A stretch of DNA of 46,474 nucleotides. It comes from Paenilisteria riparia FSL S10-1204 (lineage in GTDB: Bacteria; Bacillota; Bacilli; Lactobacillales; Listeriaceae). The notes beneath the pieces were generated by a model. That model was not told the DNA's origin. It did no database searches and worked only from the letters and a program-made list of their open reading frames with translations. The DNA is taken from NCBI RefSeq assembly GCF_000525995.1, contig NZ_AODL01000027.1:1-46474 (forward strand), given 5' to 3'. This document shows positions 1-9,902 of this stretch, piece after piece. The position numbers and the translations under genes were made by a program. How positions within the stretch are numbered: position 1 is the first letter of the stretch; every line of letters begins with the position of its first letter.

Positions 1-41
1 CAAAGCATAATAAAATACTGGGCATACATAAAGCGCCTCAC
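1..41 (-). CDS. Start of a second ABC permease (partial, runs off the window)
   Basis: A GTG codon at 41-39 opens a frame reading MRRFMYAQYFIML to the window edge. A GGAAGTGA ribosome-binding sequence lies just upstream. The GTG overlaps the TGA (40-38) of the frame-corrected upstream permease, a typical translationally coupled junction. The short hydrophobic start fits a second inner-membrane permease of the same ABC importer. Only 13 codons are visible, so this rests mainly on operon context. Confidence 0.45.
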   Translation of the reverse strand, partial: MRRFMYAQYFIML

Positions 42-846
42 GTCTGCTCACTTCCTTCTCGTAAAAAAATGCCGATACTTTTGTACGGAAAAAGAACAAG
101 ATACATGCTACTAGTAATAAAAAAAAAGTGACGTAACAAGCATCCAAAACATCGTTGTTACTTGAACACTTATATCTGTTGCATAATAGCCTTGATAAAA
201 CACAACACCTAGAAAAGCAGGAAAGCTATTACCAACTAAACTTGGAATTTCATACGCTGTCCAAATAAAGGAAACTAGTATAACAGCCAGTTCAGCAAGT
301 TGAGGAGCAATTTTTGGGAATTCAACTGTTGTAAATAAGCGCCACGTGCCACCACCGGAAAGACGCACAACATCTACTTCTGCCCTCTCTATTTTGCGAT
401 ACGTTACCATCAAATAAAAAATAACAAACGGAATTTCTTTTAGTAAATAGGTTAGTAAAATTTCGAATGTCCCATAAATTTTATGATAGTCGCCAATGTA
501 CGGATAAATAAAAGAAAATAGTAAATATACATAGAGTGCTACAACGAAGTGTGGATAGTAAAAGCTAATATTCAAACGCGTTATCGCCTTTGCAACGTGA
601 GGATTTACCAAAACACGGCGCACAATCATGACACCGATACTAATAGAAAGTAGCGTCGCTATCACGCTTATCGCAAGGGAGTATAGCACACTACTCATGA
701 TACGGTTTTTGTATGCTTACTTCTAAGATTTCATGCCAGTTCGCACCTAGCATAGTCATTTTCCAAAGAAGCATCGCAACAGCAAAAATACTCACAAATC
801 CTAGTAATAGTGGAATGCTAAAAGCAAGGCCTTTACGGATAGACAT
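38..846 (-). pseudogene. ABC transporter permease (YnjC-like), split by two homopolymer frameshifts
   Basis: Membrane permease of an ABC importer. The first piece (846-691, 51 aa, from MSIRKGLAF) holds one membrane helix and stops at YHE. The second piece (698-111, 195 aa, from MSSVLYSLAI) carries about five more helices and an EAA-like loop (AEVDVVRLSGGGTWRLF). Removing one A in the five-A run (706-710, as T on plus) joins them through SIQNRIMSSV. Removing one T in the nine-base run at 119-127 continues the frame to a TGA at 40-38. The corrected length is exactly 269 codons. The start overlaps the stop of the substrate-binding gene by 14 nt. YnjC-like identity is by resemblance; the substrate is unknown. 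Breaks may be sequencing errors. Confidence 0.6.
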
Positions 847-2022
847 ATTGACCCCACTCTTTCTGAATTGCCTCTGCTGTTGTATCTGGGAACTCATCTA
901 GCGCCTGCCAACTGTTATAAAACTGATTCCCAGTCTTGCCAGCTGCCTCAAATTTTGCTTGCCAATCTTGCGACATCTGGTCGGTTAATAGTGTCGTTCC
1001 GTCACCCCAAACAGAGGTTTTCAATTTCTCCGCCTGCGCTTCTTCCGACAACAAGTAGTTAATAACAACAAGTGATGCTGCGGGCTGCTGCGTATTAAAG
1101 GCCATCGATAAGTAATGCGCGTTCGTTAAAGCCCCATTTTCAAAAGCAAATGTCCGCGTCGCTTTCGGAAAAGTTCCGTCCTGTATAAACGGTAAAGCAC
1201 GCCGCTCATTAAAGCCCATTGTAAAATCAACCTGTCCTTGTGCGTACAACTGATCCAATTCCTGCAATGTCTTCGGATATGTTTTCCCTTCACGCCATAA
1301 ATACGGAGCCAATGATTGTAAATACGTATACGCCTTCACACGATCCGATTTAGTCGGCGCTTTTGTGAATGTTTTCCCTGGGTTTTGTGCATAAATGATT
1401 TGGCGTACGAATGCATCTCCTGTAAAGTCGGCCACATCTGGGTACGTGAAACGACCTGGATTGGCTTTAACCCATGCAGTTAAATCGGCTAGGTTAATCG
1501 GAGGTTTTGCCACTTTTTCACTGTTGTATTGCAAGACGAATGATGTTTTCCCCCATGGGGCTTCCAGCTCTTCAATAGCATTTCCAGCATCTTTTTTCGT
1601 TAAGCGTGGGTCTACCAATTTCGCCACATTTGGAATTTGCTTGGTAATTTTTCCGTATAAGAGACCGTTATCTTTTGCTACTTTAAAATTTTGACCGTTA
1701 ATCCATACAATATCAATACTTCCATCTTTCTTTCCTGCCTGTTTTTCGCTATTTAGTTTTTGAATAAATTTCTCTGTGTCCATAGGAATACGTTTTAGCG
1801 TTATATCATACTTTTTTTTTTGACATTAGGTGTAACAAATTGATCAATGTATGTGTTAATATTCTGATCTCCACCCCACATATAAAAATGTACTGTTTTC
1901 CCCTTGGCTTCTTGTTTTAGCTGTGATTCGTTCATGCCAGCAACGCTAGCCGTATCGCCATTCCCACAAGCCGTTACAATGAAAATCATCGCCATTACTA
2001 CTAGCAGCAATAGTCGCTTCAT
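833..2022 (-). pseudogene. ABC transporter substrate-binding lipoprotein (YnjB-like), frameshifted
   Basis: Extracellular solute-binding lipoprotein of an ABC importer. The N-terminal piece (2022-1801) has a lipoprotein signal with lipobox VTACG and the conserved start of the mature domain (HFYMWGGDQNINTYID). It hits a stop right after a run of ten A (1821-1812). The rest (to 833) is intact in another frame, through YDITLKRIPMDTEKF to WGQYVYP. Eight or eleven A's restore one frame of about 395 residues, normal for the family. The start ATG overlaps the corrected histidine-kinase stop by 4 nt. The YnjB assignment is by resemblance; the substrate is unknown. The run could be an assembly error, a slippage site or a real mutation. 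Confidence 0.65.
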
Positions 2023-3063
2023 TTTTCCTCCCCCTTTGTAGGCAACGTTAAAATAAATACGCTCCCTTTGCCTATCTCGCTTTCAACACGTAAATCGCCA
2101 TCATGTAATTGCGCCAAATTTTTTTGCGATATGAAGACCTAATCCTGACCCCCCATGTGCCAAATTCCGCGATTTCTCGACACGATACAAACGATCAAAA
2201 ATTCGCTCTTGCTCCGCCTTTGAAATTCCCATACCGAAATCTTTTACTCGAAATGCAATTCGTTCTTTTTCACAAACGACGGTAATTGCAATTCCTGTAC
2301 CAGCATCTGAAAACTTCAACGCATTCTCCAATAAATTATACAAAATTCGCATTAAAAAGCGTTGATCTGCAAAAACAGATTGACAATCCGACGCAATTTC
2401 CACATGTACGTCACGGTGCTCCCGTTTTAGCTGAACATCAAACCCTTCTAACACATTAACTAACAACTGATCAATCCAGACCCTCTCAAATTCTAGTTTT
2501 GGTTCCTTCTTATCAATTGCAGCGACATCCATTAGTTCATCTACTAAGTCTGTCAAACGCATCGTCTCACGCTGAATCGTCCGCAAATATTGTTGCCGCT
2601 CCACGTCGGTCGTAATCATCCCGTCTAAAATAGCTTCTGAGAACGATCGAATAGAAGCAATTGGTGTTTTAATATCGTGGGACAGGTTGGCAATCAGCTC
2701 ATTTCGAGATTCTTCGCCTTGCTTAATCTGGCGAAACATTTGATCTAATTTCATCGTCATTTCATTAAAATCTTCTGCTAACATTTTCGTTTCAATGGAA
2801 CCGGTCACTTCTACTTGCCCTGAAAATTCTCCACGTGCAATTTCACGACTTTCCTTGCTCAGTCGATCAATCGAACGAAAAGCTGGGAGCATCAACAAAT
2901 AATTAATCACAAATGCAAACATGCTAGCGCCTAACGTGATTAATATTGTAAAAATAACCAAATTAGTGTTAAAAATCATCTTATATGCGCTAAAACCAAG
3001 TACGACCGTTACAATGATAACACCTATGGCATAAGAGAGTAGAAGCAATGTTCTTAATTTCAT
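2019..3063 (-). CDS. Sensor histidine kinase, C-terminus frameshifted as read
   Basis: Membrane sensor kinase partner of the adjacent regulator. Two membrane helices (about residues 5-25 and 34-58) are followed by a HAMP-like linker, an H-box (NLSHDIKTP), an N-box (NLLENALKFS), a G1 box (DFGMGIS) and a G2 box (GGSGLGLH). As read, the frame leaves the family consensus after HIAKK and stops at 2101. Removing one base in the A7/T3 tract at 2116-2125 gives AKKLAQLHDGDLRVE and continues to a TGA at 2021-2019, 347 aa in total. That stop overlaps the ATG of the lipoprotein gene. The start overlaps the regulator's stop (ATGA). The extracytoplasmic sensing region is very short, suggesting membrane or partner sensing. 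Confidence 0.75.
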
Positions 3064-3752
3064 GAAGGCTCCACCACCAATTCGAACTTATAACCTAAGC
3101 CCCACACAGTCTTGATAAATATTGTTTCCGTACTATTCACTTGTAATTTTTCCCGCAAATGATGGATGTGAACGTTAATTGTATTGGCATCTCCGTCATA
3201 TTCATAACCCCAAATTCGCTCGATTAATTCCGACTTAGAGAAAACGCGTTTATTCTCACTGGCGAGCAACCAGAGCAAATCAAATTCCTTAATCGTCAAC
3301 TCCAGTTCCTGCCCATCTACTGTGGCTAGTCTTTTATTTTTGTCCAAAGAAAGAGGACCATGCGTTACTATTTCAGGAGTAGCAACGCGATTGGAACGCC
3401 GCAAAATATTCTTCACCCGCAAAACTAATTCCCGAGGACTAAACGGCTTTGACATATAGTCATCGGCTCCTAACGTTAAACCATATAGTCGCTCTTTCTC
3501 TTGTGTTAATGCACTTAAATATAAAAACGGCGTATCCTTCTCACGTTCCTGAATTTCCATAATGAGCGTATGTCCGTCCATTTTTGGCATCATAATATCA
3601 ACAACCATTAAATCCACACGCTCCGCATCATAAATACGTAACGCCTCTTCTCCATTATGCGCAGTAAGAACACGAAATCCTTCTTTTTCCAAGTATCGTC
3701 GGCACACGTCAATAATCGTTTCCTCATCATCCACTAATAAAATCGTGTTCAT
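3060..3752 (-). CDS. OmpR-family response regulator
   Basis: Cytoplasmic transcription regulator, 230 aa. The receiver domain has the acidic DDEE pocket near residues 8-11, the phospho-acceptor Asp in VVDIMMPKMDG, a Thr/Ser switch (YLSAL) and the conserved Lys in MSKPFSP. A C-terminal winged helix (about 130-225) has the typical INVHIHHLREKL recognition helix and ends GLGYKF. The ribosome binding site GAGGTGAA precedes the ATG. It lies 18 nt downstream of the msrAB stop and overlaps the kinase start by 4 nt. It therefore appears co-transcribed with msrAB and probably controls this operon. The signal is not recognisable. Confidence 0.88.
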   Translation of the reverse strand: MNTILLVDDEETIIDVCRRYLEKEGFRVLTAHNGEEALRIYDAERVDLMVVDIMMPKMDGHTLIMEIQEREKDTPFLYLSALTQEKERLYGLTLGADDYMSKPFSPRELVLRVKNILRRSNRVATPEIVTHGPLSLDKNKRLATVDGQELELTIKEFDLLWLLASENKRVFSKSELIERIWGYEYDGDANTINVHIHHLREKLQVNSTETIFIKTVWGLGYKFELVVEPS

Positions 3753-3769
3753 TACGCTTCACCTCGTGT

Positions 3770-4897
3770 TCATTTTTTATTGAAAAGATATAAAAAATTG
3801 CCGTATCCTTTCTCAGCCATCTGATCTTTCGGTATGAATTGTAGCGCAGCAGAGTTCATACAATAGCGCAAATGCGTTGGTTGCGGTCCATCTGAGAAAA
3901 CATGACCTAAATGCGAGTCCGCGTGCTTGCTACGAATTTCAGTCCGTTTCTGCACTAAAAAATCATCTTCTTTTTCATAAATATTGTTTGGCACAAGCGG
4001 TTTTGTAAAACTGGGCCATCCTGTTCCAGAATCATATTTGTCTGTCGAACTAAATAACGGCTCACCAGAAACGAGATCTACATAAATCCCTTCTGCCTTG
4101 TTCTTATCATATTTGTTTTGAAAAGCCGTTTCTGTCTGATTTTGTTGTGTTACTCGATATTGTTCGTCGGTTAATTTTGCTTTAATGTCGGCTTGTGTAT
4201 AGCTTTCTGGATAGCTCGGCAATCTAACCTCTCTATCTTTTCCCCAGTGCTCATCTAAGAAACTATCACGGCCAGAACCATTACGGTAAAATTTATAACT
4301 TTTTGGGTGTTTCTTATAATAGTCTTGATGATACGTTTCAGCTTGATAAAATGCACCCGAAGCCTTAATAGGTGTAACTACTTTGCTGAAGCGGTCCGTC
4401 GAAATTAGTGCCTTTTTCGATGCCTCTGCTTCCGCTTTTTGTTCAGCATTCACATAGAAAATACTTGCACCATATTGCGTTCCTCGATCGACAAACTGTC
4501 CTTTCGCATCTGTCGGGTCAATCTGACGCCAAAACACATCCAGAAGTTGTTCATAGGAAATCACTTTCGGATCATATTTAATCATCACTGCTTCTTGATG
4601 CCCTGTGTTCCCGCTAGATACTTCGTCATACGTCGGATTTCTAGTCGTCCCTCCAGTATAGCCTGAAATAACATCATTCACACCTTTTAGCTTTTCAAAT
4701 GGTGGCTCCATACACCAGAAGCACCCTCCGGCAAATATAGCTACCTCTTGTCCAGATCCGTCATCACCAACATTTTGATATATAATATTTTCGCTACCAT
4801 TTGATTTTTCGCTTTGATGAGAAACATAGGCATACACGCCCCATCCTATAGCAAGTAGCACGATAACAATAATGCTATACTTTAACCACTTTTTCAT
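3770..4897 (-). CDS. msrAB: Membrane-anchored bifunctional methionine sulfoxide reductase A/B
   Basis: Repairs oxidised methionine in exported proteins: MsrA reduces the S-sulfoxide and MsrB the R-sulfoxide. An N-terminal helix (about residues 5-24) anchors it outside. The MsrA domain follows, with catalytic [18 protein letters not shown] and [10 protein letters not shown]. The MsrB domain is C-terminal, with [15 protein letters not shown] and the catalytic Cys in RYCMNS. The order matches streptococcal and neisserial exported MsrAB. I chose the ATG at 4897 because GGAGGT sits 8 nt upstream; in-frame TTG (4906) and ATG (4903) starts are too close to it. It leads the MsrAB-regulator-kinase-ABC operon. 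No CcdA/thioredoxin-like electron donor gene is present in the window. Confidence 0.93.
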   Translation of the reverse strand: MKKWLKYSIIVIVLLAIGWGVYAYVSHQSEKSNGSENIIYQNVGDDGSGQEVAIFAGGCFWCMEPPFEKLKGVNDVISGYTGGTTRNPTYDEVSSGNTGHQEAVMIKYDPKVISYEQLLDVFWRQIDPTDAKGQFVDRGTQYGASIFYVNAEQKAEAEASKKALISTDRFSKVVTPIKASGAFYQAETYHQDYYKKHPKSYKFYRNGSGRDSFLDEHWGKDREVRLPSYPESYTQADIKAKLTDEQYRVTQQNQTETAFQNKYDKNKAEGIYVDLVSGEPLFSSTDKYDSGTGWPSFTKPLVPNNIYEKEDDFLVQKRTEIRSKHADSHLGHVFSDGPQPTHLRYCMNSAALQFIPKDQMAEKGYGNFLYLFNKK

Positions 4898-5050
4898 GAT
4901 CATCAACCTCCAGATTAGTACTAAACTTTTATCATTTTACATTTAGGATTCTGCGATATCATTGTACTGAAAAGTAGTTTCATATTGCTTATCTAATTAT
5001 TATGTAATTCTTAAGTTTTGACATAATGTATGATTCTCTACGTAATATAT

Positions 5051-5068
5051 TGGTATTTTACCATTATA
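5051..5068 (-). promoter_or_regulatory. Palindrome abutting a -10-like TATAAT upstream of msrAB
   Basis: TGGTA-TTT-TACCA (5051-5063) is a perfect dyad touching ATTATA (5063-5068), which reads TATAAT on the minus strand toward msrAB. No convincing -35 was found. It could be an operator for the operon's own regulator. This is inference from position only, and it would imply a leader of about 165 nt. Confidence 0.25.
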
Positions 5069-5103
5069 CAACCTATAAAAACAGTATTTCCCATTATCGC
5101 TAT

Positions 5104-5137
5104 AAAAAAAGAGAACAGGATACGTCTCCCATTCTCT
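5104..5137 (-). terminator. Rho-independent terminator of rex
   Basis: On the minus strand AGAGAA and TTCTCT arms with an inner GGGA/TCC pairing are followed by a run of seven T's, just after the rex stop. Confidence 0.75.
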
Positions 5138-5145
5138 GAAACAAT

Positions 5146-5787
5146 TTACTTATTCGGATAGTTCTCTAAGAAATAAATCAATGTTTGTAGTTCCGTCGTT
5201 AAATCAATATGATGCACACGAACATGTTTTGGTACGCTAATACGTGCAGGTGTAAAGTTCAGAATACCTTTCACGTTTGCTTCCAATAAACGGTCAACTG
5301 TCGTCTGTGCCTCATCTGATGGTACTGTCAAAATAACCACTTCGACTTTGTTTTCTTTCAATAAATCCTGCATATCATTTAAGTGGTAAATCGGAATATT
5401 TTGTTGCACAGTTCCAACTTTGTTTGTATCCACATCAAACGCCGCTACAATTTTGATATTATTGTTTTTCATGAAATTATAGTGTAATAGTGCGGTCCCC
5501 AAATTACCAACACCAATAATCGCTACATTTGTTTGTTTGTCTTGGCTCAATGTTTTGCTAAAGAAGTCTAATATGTAAGACACATTATAACCATAGCCCT
5601 TCTTGCCAAGTGCTCCGAAATAGGAGAAATCACGGCGAATTGTTGCGGAGTCCACCTTTACGGCTTCACTTAATTCCGCAGACGATACTCTTTCCTTACC
5701 TGATTCATGTAAATACTTCAAATAACGATGGTAAAGCGGCAAACGCTTTGCTGTAGCTTGTGGAATCTTGCCTGTTTCCTCAATCAT
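5146..5787 (-). CDS. rex: Redox-sensing transcriptional repressor Rex
   Basis: Represses fermentation and respiration genes according to the NADH/NAD+ ratio. 213 aa, the usual length. The N-terminal winged helix (about 1-80) contains [12 protein letters not shown] and the recognition segment [14 protein letters not shown]. The Rossmann domain starts with [12 protein letters not shown] (NAD-binding glycine motif). The domain-swapped C-terminal helix ends [11 protein letters not shown]. The frame is open back to 5928, but ATG 5787 has a good GAAGGG site and starts at the usual family position ([16 protein letters not shown]). A promoter at 5946-5918 carries Rex-like half-sites. Divergent to an ABC-F gene, resembling the ydiF/rex neighbourhood of Bacillus. 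Confidence 0.95.
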   Translation of the reverse strand: MIEETGKIPQATAKRLPLYHRYLKYLHESGKERVSSAELSEAVKVDSATIRRDFSYFGALGKKGYGYNVSYILDFFSKTLSQDKQTNVAIIGVGNLGTALLHYNFMKNNNIKIVAAFDVDTNKVGTVQQNIPIYHLNDMQDLLKENKVEVVILTVPSDEAQTTVDRLLEANVKGILNFTPARISVPKHVRVHHIDLTTELQTLIYFLENYPNK

Positions 5788-5917
5788 GTTTGTTTCCCTT
5801 CTTCCTCTTGAATTTAAAAATGGATCAATGAATAATCCTTGCGCTAAGAAACATGTATCTATCACAAGTTGAATGATTATTTCACACTCGTTGCTCTTTT
5901 CACATGCTTGCTTATTT

Positions 5918-5946
5918 ACTATAAACATTTCACATAGATTTCACAA
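5918..5946 (-). promoter_or_regulatory. rex promoter with Rex-like half-sites
   Basis: Minus strand: -35 TTGTGA (5946-5941), 17-bp spacer, -10 TATAGT (5923-5918). The -35 and spacer read TTGTGAA then TGTGAAAT, two direct copies of the Rex half-site TTGTGAA. They are not in the classic TTGTGAA-N4-TTCACAA arrangement, so autoregulation is plausible but unproven. The rest of the 370-bp gap between the two genes holds only the ABC-F promoter and an everted TTCACAA/TTGTGAA pair (6034-6040, 6049-6055). Confidence 0.5.
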
Positions 5947-6089
5947 TGTTTTTGCTCACAGATAATGTTACTATTTTGTTACAACACTTCATAAAATACA
6001 TTATATCGCAAAGCAAATCATATTGCTAGCATTTTCACAATATCGAGTTTGTGAAATAAATGATGGTAAGCGTTTCCTATCTCAGACCA

Positions 6090-6118
6090 TTGCTTATCCC
6101 CCTGCTTTGCGATAAACT
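6090..6118 (+). promoter_or_regulatory. Sigma-A promoter of the ABC-F gene
   Basis: TTGCTT (6090-6095), 17-bp spacer, TAAACT (6113-6118), 40 nt before the start codon. A cre-like GGTAAGCGTTTCCT (6065-6078, about two mismatches) lies just upstream; CcpA control is speculative. Confidence 0.55.
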
Positions 6119-6157
6119 AGAAATAGAGATATTTTGAAGATGAGGGGAAAAATTACA

Positions 6158-8101
6158 ATGATTCTTTTGCAAGTTCAACAGATTGTCAAGCATTTTGGTG
6201 CTGAAACGATATTAGAAAATATAAAATTAGAAGTGCAAACAAATGATCGAATTGCATTAGTGGGTCGAAATGGTGCGGGAAAATCAACATTGCTCAAAAT
6301 CATCGCGGGAGAATTAAGCTATGATGGTGGCACCATTTCCAAACCAAAACATGTGCAAATCGGCTATTTGGCGCAAAACACAGGTCTTGCGTCGACGAAG
6401 ACGATTTGGAATGAAATGCTCACTGCTTTTACTGGTTTACAAGCAATGGAACACGACTTACGGGCCTTGGAGGCGCGTCTTGGTGAGCCGGAAATTTACG
6501 AGAATAAAGAACAGTACGACCAAACAATGAAAGAATACGATTTACTGCAACATACATTTAAGGAACAGGGCGGTTACCAGTACGAGGCCGAGATTCGCTC
6601 TGTTTTGCATGGTTTGCGTTTTTATGAAGAGGATTATGGGAAGCTAATCGAATCGCTCAGTGGCGGCCAGAAGACGCGTCTTGCGCTTGCAAAGCTTTTG
6701 TTGGCACGACATGATATTCTAATTCTCGATGAACCGACCAACCATTTGGACATCGCTACCCTTTCCTGGCTTGAAACCTACTTGCAAAACTATAAAGGCG
6801 CGCTGCTGATCGTGTCTCATGATCGTTATTTCTTGGATAAAGTAGTGAATCAAGTGTATGAAATTAGCCGAACACACATTGACCGTTATGTCGGCAATTA
6901 TTCGCGGTATCTCGTTCAGAAGCAAGCCAAATTAGAACAACAATGGAAAGAGTTTGATAAGCAACAAGAAAAAATCGCGAAACTAGAAGATTTCGTAGCA
7001 CGCAACATTGTCCGTGCATCCACAACGAAACGGGCCCAAAGCAGACGTAAACAACTCGATAAACTTGACCGGCTTGACCGACCGCAAGGCGATGAAAAAG
7101 CAGCACATTTTGGTTTTCCATTTGATCGCGCGAGTGGCAAGGATGTTTTGTTTGTGGAAGATTTGGCGATTGGTTATGCGGTAGATAAACGCGTGTCACA
7201 GCAACTCACTTTTGATATGAAACGGCATGAAAGCATTGCCCTTGTTGGTCCGAACGGAATTGGTAAATCAACCTTTTTGAAAACATTGATTGGTGATATT
7301 CCAGCGCTTTCTGGTGATTTCCGCTTTGGAACGAATGTGCAGATTGGGTATTATGACCAGGAACAAGCGAGATTGAACTCGAATAAATCGATTTTACATG
7401 AGTTATGGGACGATTATCCGGAGCTAGATGAGCAGACAATTCGGACGACACTTGGGAACTTCTTGTTTTCCGATGATGATGTTTTGAAGGTAGTGAATAC
7501 GCTAAGTGGTGGCGAAAAAGCCCGTGTGGCATTAGCGAAGTTAACATTGGTTGGCGCTAACTTGCTCATTCTCGATGAACCGACCAACCATTTAGACATT
7601 GAAAGCAAGGAAGTTTTAGAAGCAGCGCTGATTGATTTTGAAGGCACGATTTTGTTTGTGTCGCATGACCGTTATTTTATCAACCGCATTGCCTCTAAAA
7701 TCGTGGAGATGCACCCTGATCATGCGCAAGTTTATCTTGGTGATTATGATTATTATCAGGAAAAACTGGCAGAACAACGAGAACATGCACGTCTCGATGC
7801 GCAAAATCAACCGGTTACCCTGGAGGAAAAACAATTAACTACTGCCAAACAAGCTTTTCACCTAGACAAGGAACAGCAAAAAATCCTCCGTCAGAAAAAG
7901 CGTAAATTAGAAGAAATCGAAGCCAAAATGGAAGAAACCGATGGGAAAATTAGCGAGATTGAGCATGAACTTCTGGATCCTGTGATTTACCAAGACCACG
8001 AGGCTGCGTATGCTCGAACGGAGCAATTAGATACATTGAAGCAGTTAAGTGAAGACCTGATGGAAGAATGGACTATTTTGAGCGAAGAATTAGAGGAATA
8101 A
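6158..8101 (+). CDS. ABC-F family ATPase (YdiF-like)
   Basis: Soluble protein with two ABC ATPase domains and no membrane domain, of the class that acts on the ribosome. Domain 1 has Walker A GRNGAGKS (36-43), signature LSGGQKTRLALAKLL and Walker B ILILDEPTNHLD. A charged linker (the P-site tRNA interaction motif region) follows. Domain 2 has GPNGIGKS, LSGGEKARVALAKL and LLILDEPTNHLD. The C-terminal tail (about 555-647) is a charged coiled coil. The start opens MILLQVQQIVKHFG, as in Bacillus YdiF. I chose ATG 6158 (AGGGG 10 nt upstream) over the earlier TTG at 6134. Housekeeping ribosome function is more likely than antibiotic resistance, given its place beside rex. Confidence 0.9.
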   Translation: MILLQVQQIVKHFGAETILENIKLEVQTNDRIALVGRNGAGKSTLLKIIAGELSYDGGTISKPKHVQIGYLAQNTGLASTKTIWNEMLTAFTGLQAMEHDLRALEARLGEPEIYENKEQYDQTMKEYDLLQHTFKEQGGYQYEAEIRSVLHGLRFYEEDYGKLIESLSGGQKTRLALAKLLLARHDILILDEPTNHLDIATLSWLETYLQNYKGALLIVSHDRYFLDKVVNQVYEISRTHIDRYVGNYSRYLVQKQAKLEQQWKEFDKQQEKIAKLEDFVARNIVRASTTKRAQSRRKQLDKLDRLDRPQGDEKAAHFGFPFDRASGKDVLFVEDLAIGYAVDKRVSQQLTFDMKRHESIALVGPNGIGKSTFLKTLIGDIPALSGDFRFGTNVQIGYYDQEQARLNSNKSILHELWDDYPELDEQTIRTTLGNFLFSDDDVLKVVNTLSGGEKARVALAKLTLVGANLLILDEPTNHLDIESKEVLEAALIDFEGTILFVSHDRYFINRIASKIVEMHPDHAQVYLGDYDYYQEKLAEQREHARLDAQNQPVTLEEKQLTTAKQAFHLDKEQQKILRQKKRKLEEIEAKMEETDGKISEIEHELLDPVIYQDHEAAYARTEQLDTLKQLSEDLMEEWTILSEELEE

Positions 8102-8102
8102 A

Positions 8103-8146
8103 AAATACGGCGGTGAAATCTACTATCAGATTTCATCGCCGTATTT
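8103..8146. terminator. Bidirectional terminator between the ABC-F gene and cshA
   Basis: Arms 8103-8121 and 8128-8146 pair over 19 positions with one G/T wobble. A's precede and T's follow, so the hairpin can work for both convergent genes. Confidence 0.85.
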
Positions 8147-8159
8147 ATCGTGTGTTCAA

Positions 8160-9689
8160 TTATTTCGTGCCGCCTCTGTTTGCGCCACCGCCGCCAGAAC
8201 CTTTGCGTTCATTGCTATAACGTCGTCCGCCGCCGGAACCGCCTTTACCGCCGCCACGATAACCTCCACCGCCAGAACCTTTACGATCGCCACCACGGTA
8301 GCCACCTTTATTGCCTCCGCGATAACCGCCACCTTTGCCTTTACCGCCGCCGCCTTTGCCTCCACGATGAGGTAATGGACGTTCTTCGGTAATATGGACT
8401 GGTGTTTGATCTGGTTCTTTAGATAACATTTTTAGCATAGCTGCTGCAATGTCAGTTGGATCGTATTCTTCTAGTAATTTCGTTGCAACCACTTTATAAT
8501 CTGCTAGGCTGCCTTCGCGAACGATTTCAGCGATTTTTTCAGTTGCTACACGTAATTGACCTTCGAAAGCTTCATCCCAAGTTGGTGGTTGAAGTGGTGT
8601 CATCCGTTTTTTCGTTGTATCTTCCACGATTTTCAGGTAACCCATTTCACGTGGTGATACGAATGTTACTGCCATACCTTCTTTACCAGCACGACCAGTA
8701 CGGCCGATACGGTGAACGTAAGACTCAGGATCTTGCGGAATGTCAAAGTTATACACGTGTGTTACGCCAGAAATATCAAGGCCACGAGCCGCTACGTCTG
8801 TTGCAACAAGTACGTCGATTTTACCTTCTTTAAACTTGCGCAAAACACTCATACGTTTCGCTTGTGTTAAGTCACCGTGAATACCTTCAGCAACATAACC
8901 GCGCATATCAAGTGCACGAGACACCTCATCAACACGACGTTTCGTACGACCGAAAACAATCGCAAGTTCAGGTGATTGTACATCCAAAAGTCTAGAAAGA
9001 ACGTCAAATTTCTCTCTTTCATTCACTTTCACGAAAAATTGCTCGATTAATAGAGCTGTCATTTCTTTTGTTTTTACGCGAACCAATTCAGGGTCTTTCA
9101 TGAAACGTTCTGCAATACGCTGGATTGGTTTTGGCATTGTTGCTGAGAATAGCAACGTTTGGCGCTCATCAGGCACCGTTTTTAAGATAGATTCAATGTC
9201 GTCAATGAATCCCATGTTTAGCATTTCATCTGCTTCGTCCAGAACTAATGTCTCAACATTTTCTAAACGCAATGTTTTACGATTAATATGATCTAAAATA
9301 CGTCCTGGCGTACCAACAACGATTTGTGGGTTCTTCTTCAATGAACGGATTTGGCGGCTAATATCTGAACCACCGTATACTGCTAATACGTGCAAACGTT
9401 TGTCGTAAGCTAATTTGTAAAGCTCTTCAGAAACCTGAATCGCAAGCTCACGCGTTGGTGCAATAATAAGCGATTGTACACCGTTCTTCTTGTTATCAAT
9501 TTTGTTGATAAGTGGCAGACCAAATGCTGCTGTTTTACCCGTACCTGTTTGTGCTTGACCAATAATATCTTTACCTGCGAGTCCTAGTGGAATCGTCTTT
9601 TCTTGGATTGGGGTAGCTTCCTCAAATCCCATTCTGTTTACTGATTTAACAATTTGCGGATCTAAACCGAACTCCGAAAACTTTGTCAA
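8160..9689 (-). CDS. cshA: DEAD-box RNA helicase, CshA type
   Basis: ATP-dependent RNA helicase of the cold-shock and RNA-degradosome type. It has Q motif GFEEATPIQ, motif I AQTGTGKT, motif Ia PTRELA, motif II DEAD, motif III SAT, motif [11 protein letters not shown] and motif [12 protein letters not shown]. The last ~75 residues are a low-complexity Gly/Arg/Lys tail ([15 protein letters not shown]) that likely binds RNA. Two starts are possible. ATG at 9695 is only 2-3 nt from AAAGGAG; the TTG at 9689 (MTKFSEFGL) is 8 nt away and is preferred. A long upstream region contains a strong hairpin and repeat element A, suggesting a regulated leader, which is common for cold-shock helicases. Confidence 0.92.
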   Translation of the reverse strand: MTKFSEFGLDPQIVKSVNRMGFEEATPIQEKTIPLGLAGKDIIGQAQTGTGKTAAFGLPLINKIDNKKNGVQSLIIAPTRELAIQVSEELYKLAYDKRLHVLAVYGGSDISRQIRSLKKNPQIVVGTPGRILDHINRKTLRLENVETLVLDEADEMLNMGFIDDIESILKTVPDERQTLLFSATMPKPIQRIAERFMKDPELVRVKTKEMTALLIEQFFVKVNEREKFDVLSRLLDVQSPELAIVFGRTKRRVDEVSRALDMRGYVAEGIHGDLTQAKRMSVLRKFKEGKIDVLVATDVAARGLDISGVTHVYNFDIPQDPESYVHRIGRTGRAGKEGMAVTFVSPREMGYLKIVEDTTKKRMTPLQPPTWDEAFEGQLRVATEKIAEIVREGSLADYKVVATKLLEEYDPTDIAAAMLKMLSKEPDQTPVHITEERPLPHRGGKGGGGKGKGGGYRGGNKGGYRGGDRKGSGGGGYRGGGKGGSGGGRRYSNERKGSGGGGANRGGTK

Positions 9690-9844
9690 TGTCATTTCTC
9701 CTTTAAAAATAAGTTTTTTTGGGAGAGCACTTTCTCATCTTCATCATCTTTACTCATCGTTTTAAGTCATCTGTTTAATGCAAGCTAGCCGTTCTTTCTT
9801 CGTGAAATAAACGCCCGCATTTTTCATTTTTCTGCAATAGAAAA

Positions 9845-9860
9845 GCTTGGGATCCCAAGC
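9845..9860 (-). promoter_or_regulatory. Perfect 16-bp palindrome in the cshA upstream region
   Basis: GCTTGGGATCCCAAGC is followed on the minus strand by TTTTCTATT, which resembles a short terminator or attenuator about 150 nt before the cshA start. Function is inferred; no alternative antiterminator stem was identified. Confidence 0.35.
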
Positions 9861-9902
9861 ATATGATTCACGACATAATGGAGTTTAGAACATAAGCCAG
9901 AT

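Noticed and set aside
5788..5928. N-terminal extension of Rex
   Set aside because: The extension overlaps the inferred promoter, lacks a ribosome binding site and is not part of the Rex family.
8150..8392. Arg/His/Cys-rich and Ala/Val-rich ORFs opposite or overlapping the cshA tail
   Set aside because: By-products of the GC-rich Gly/Arg repeat codons of the helicase tail.
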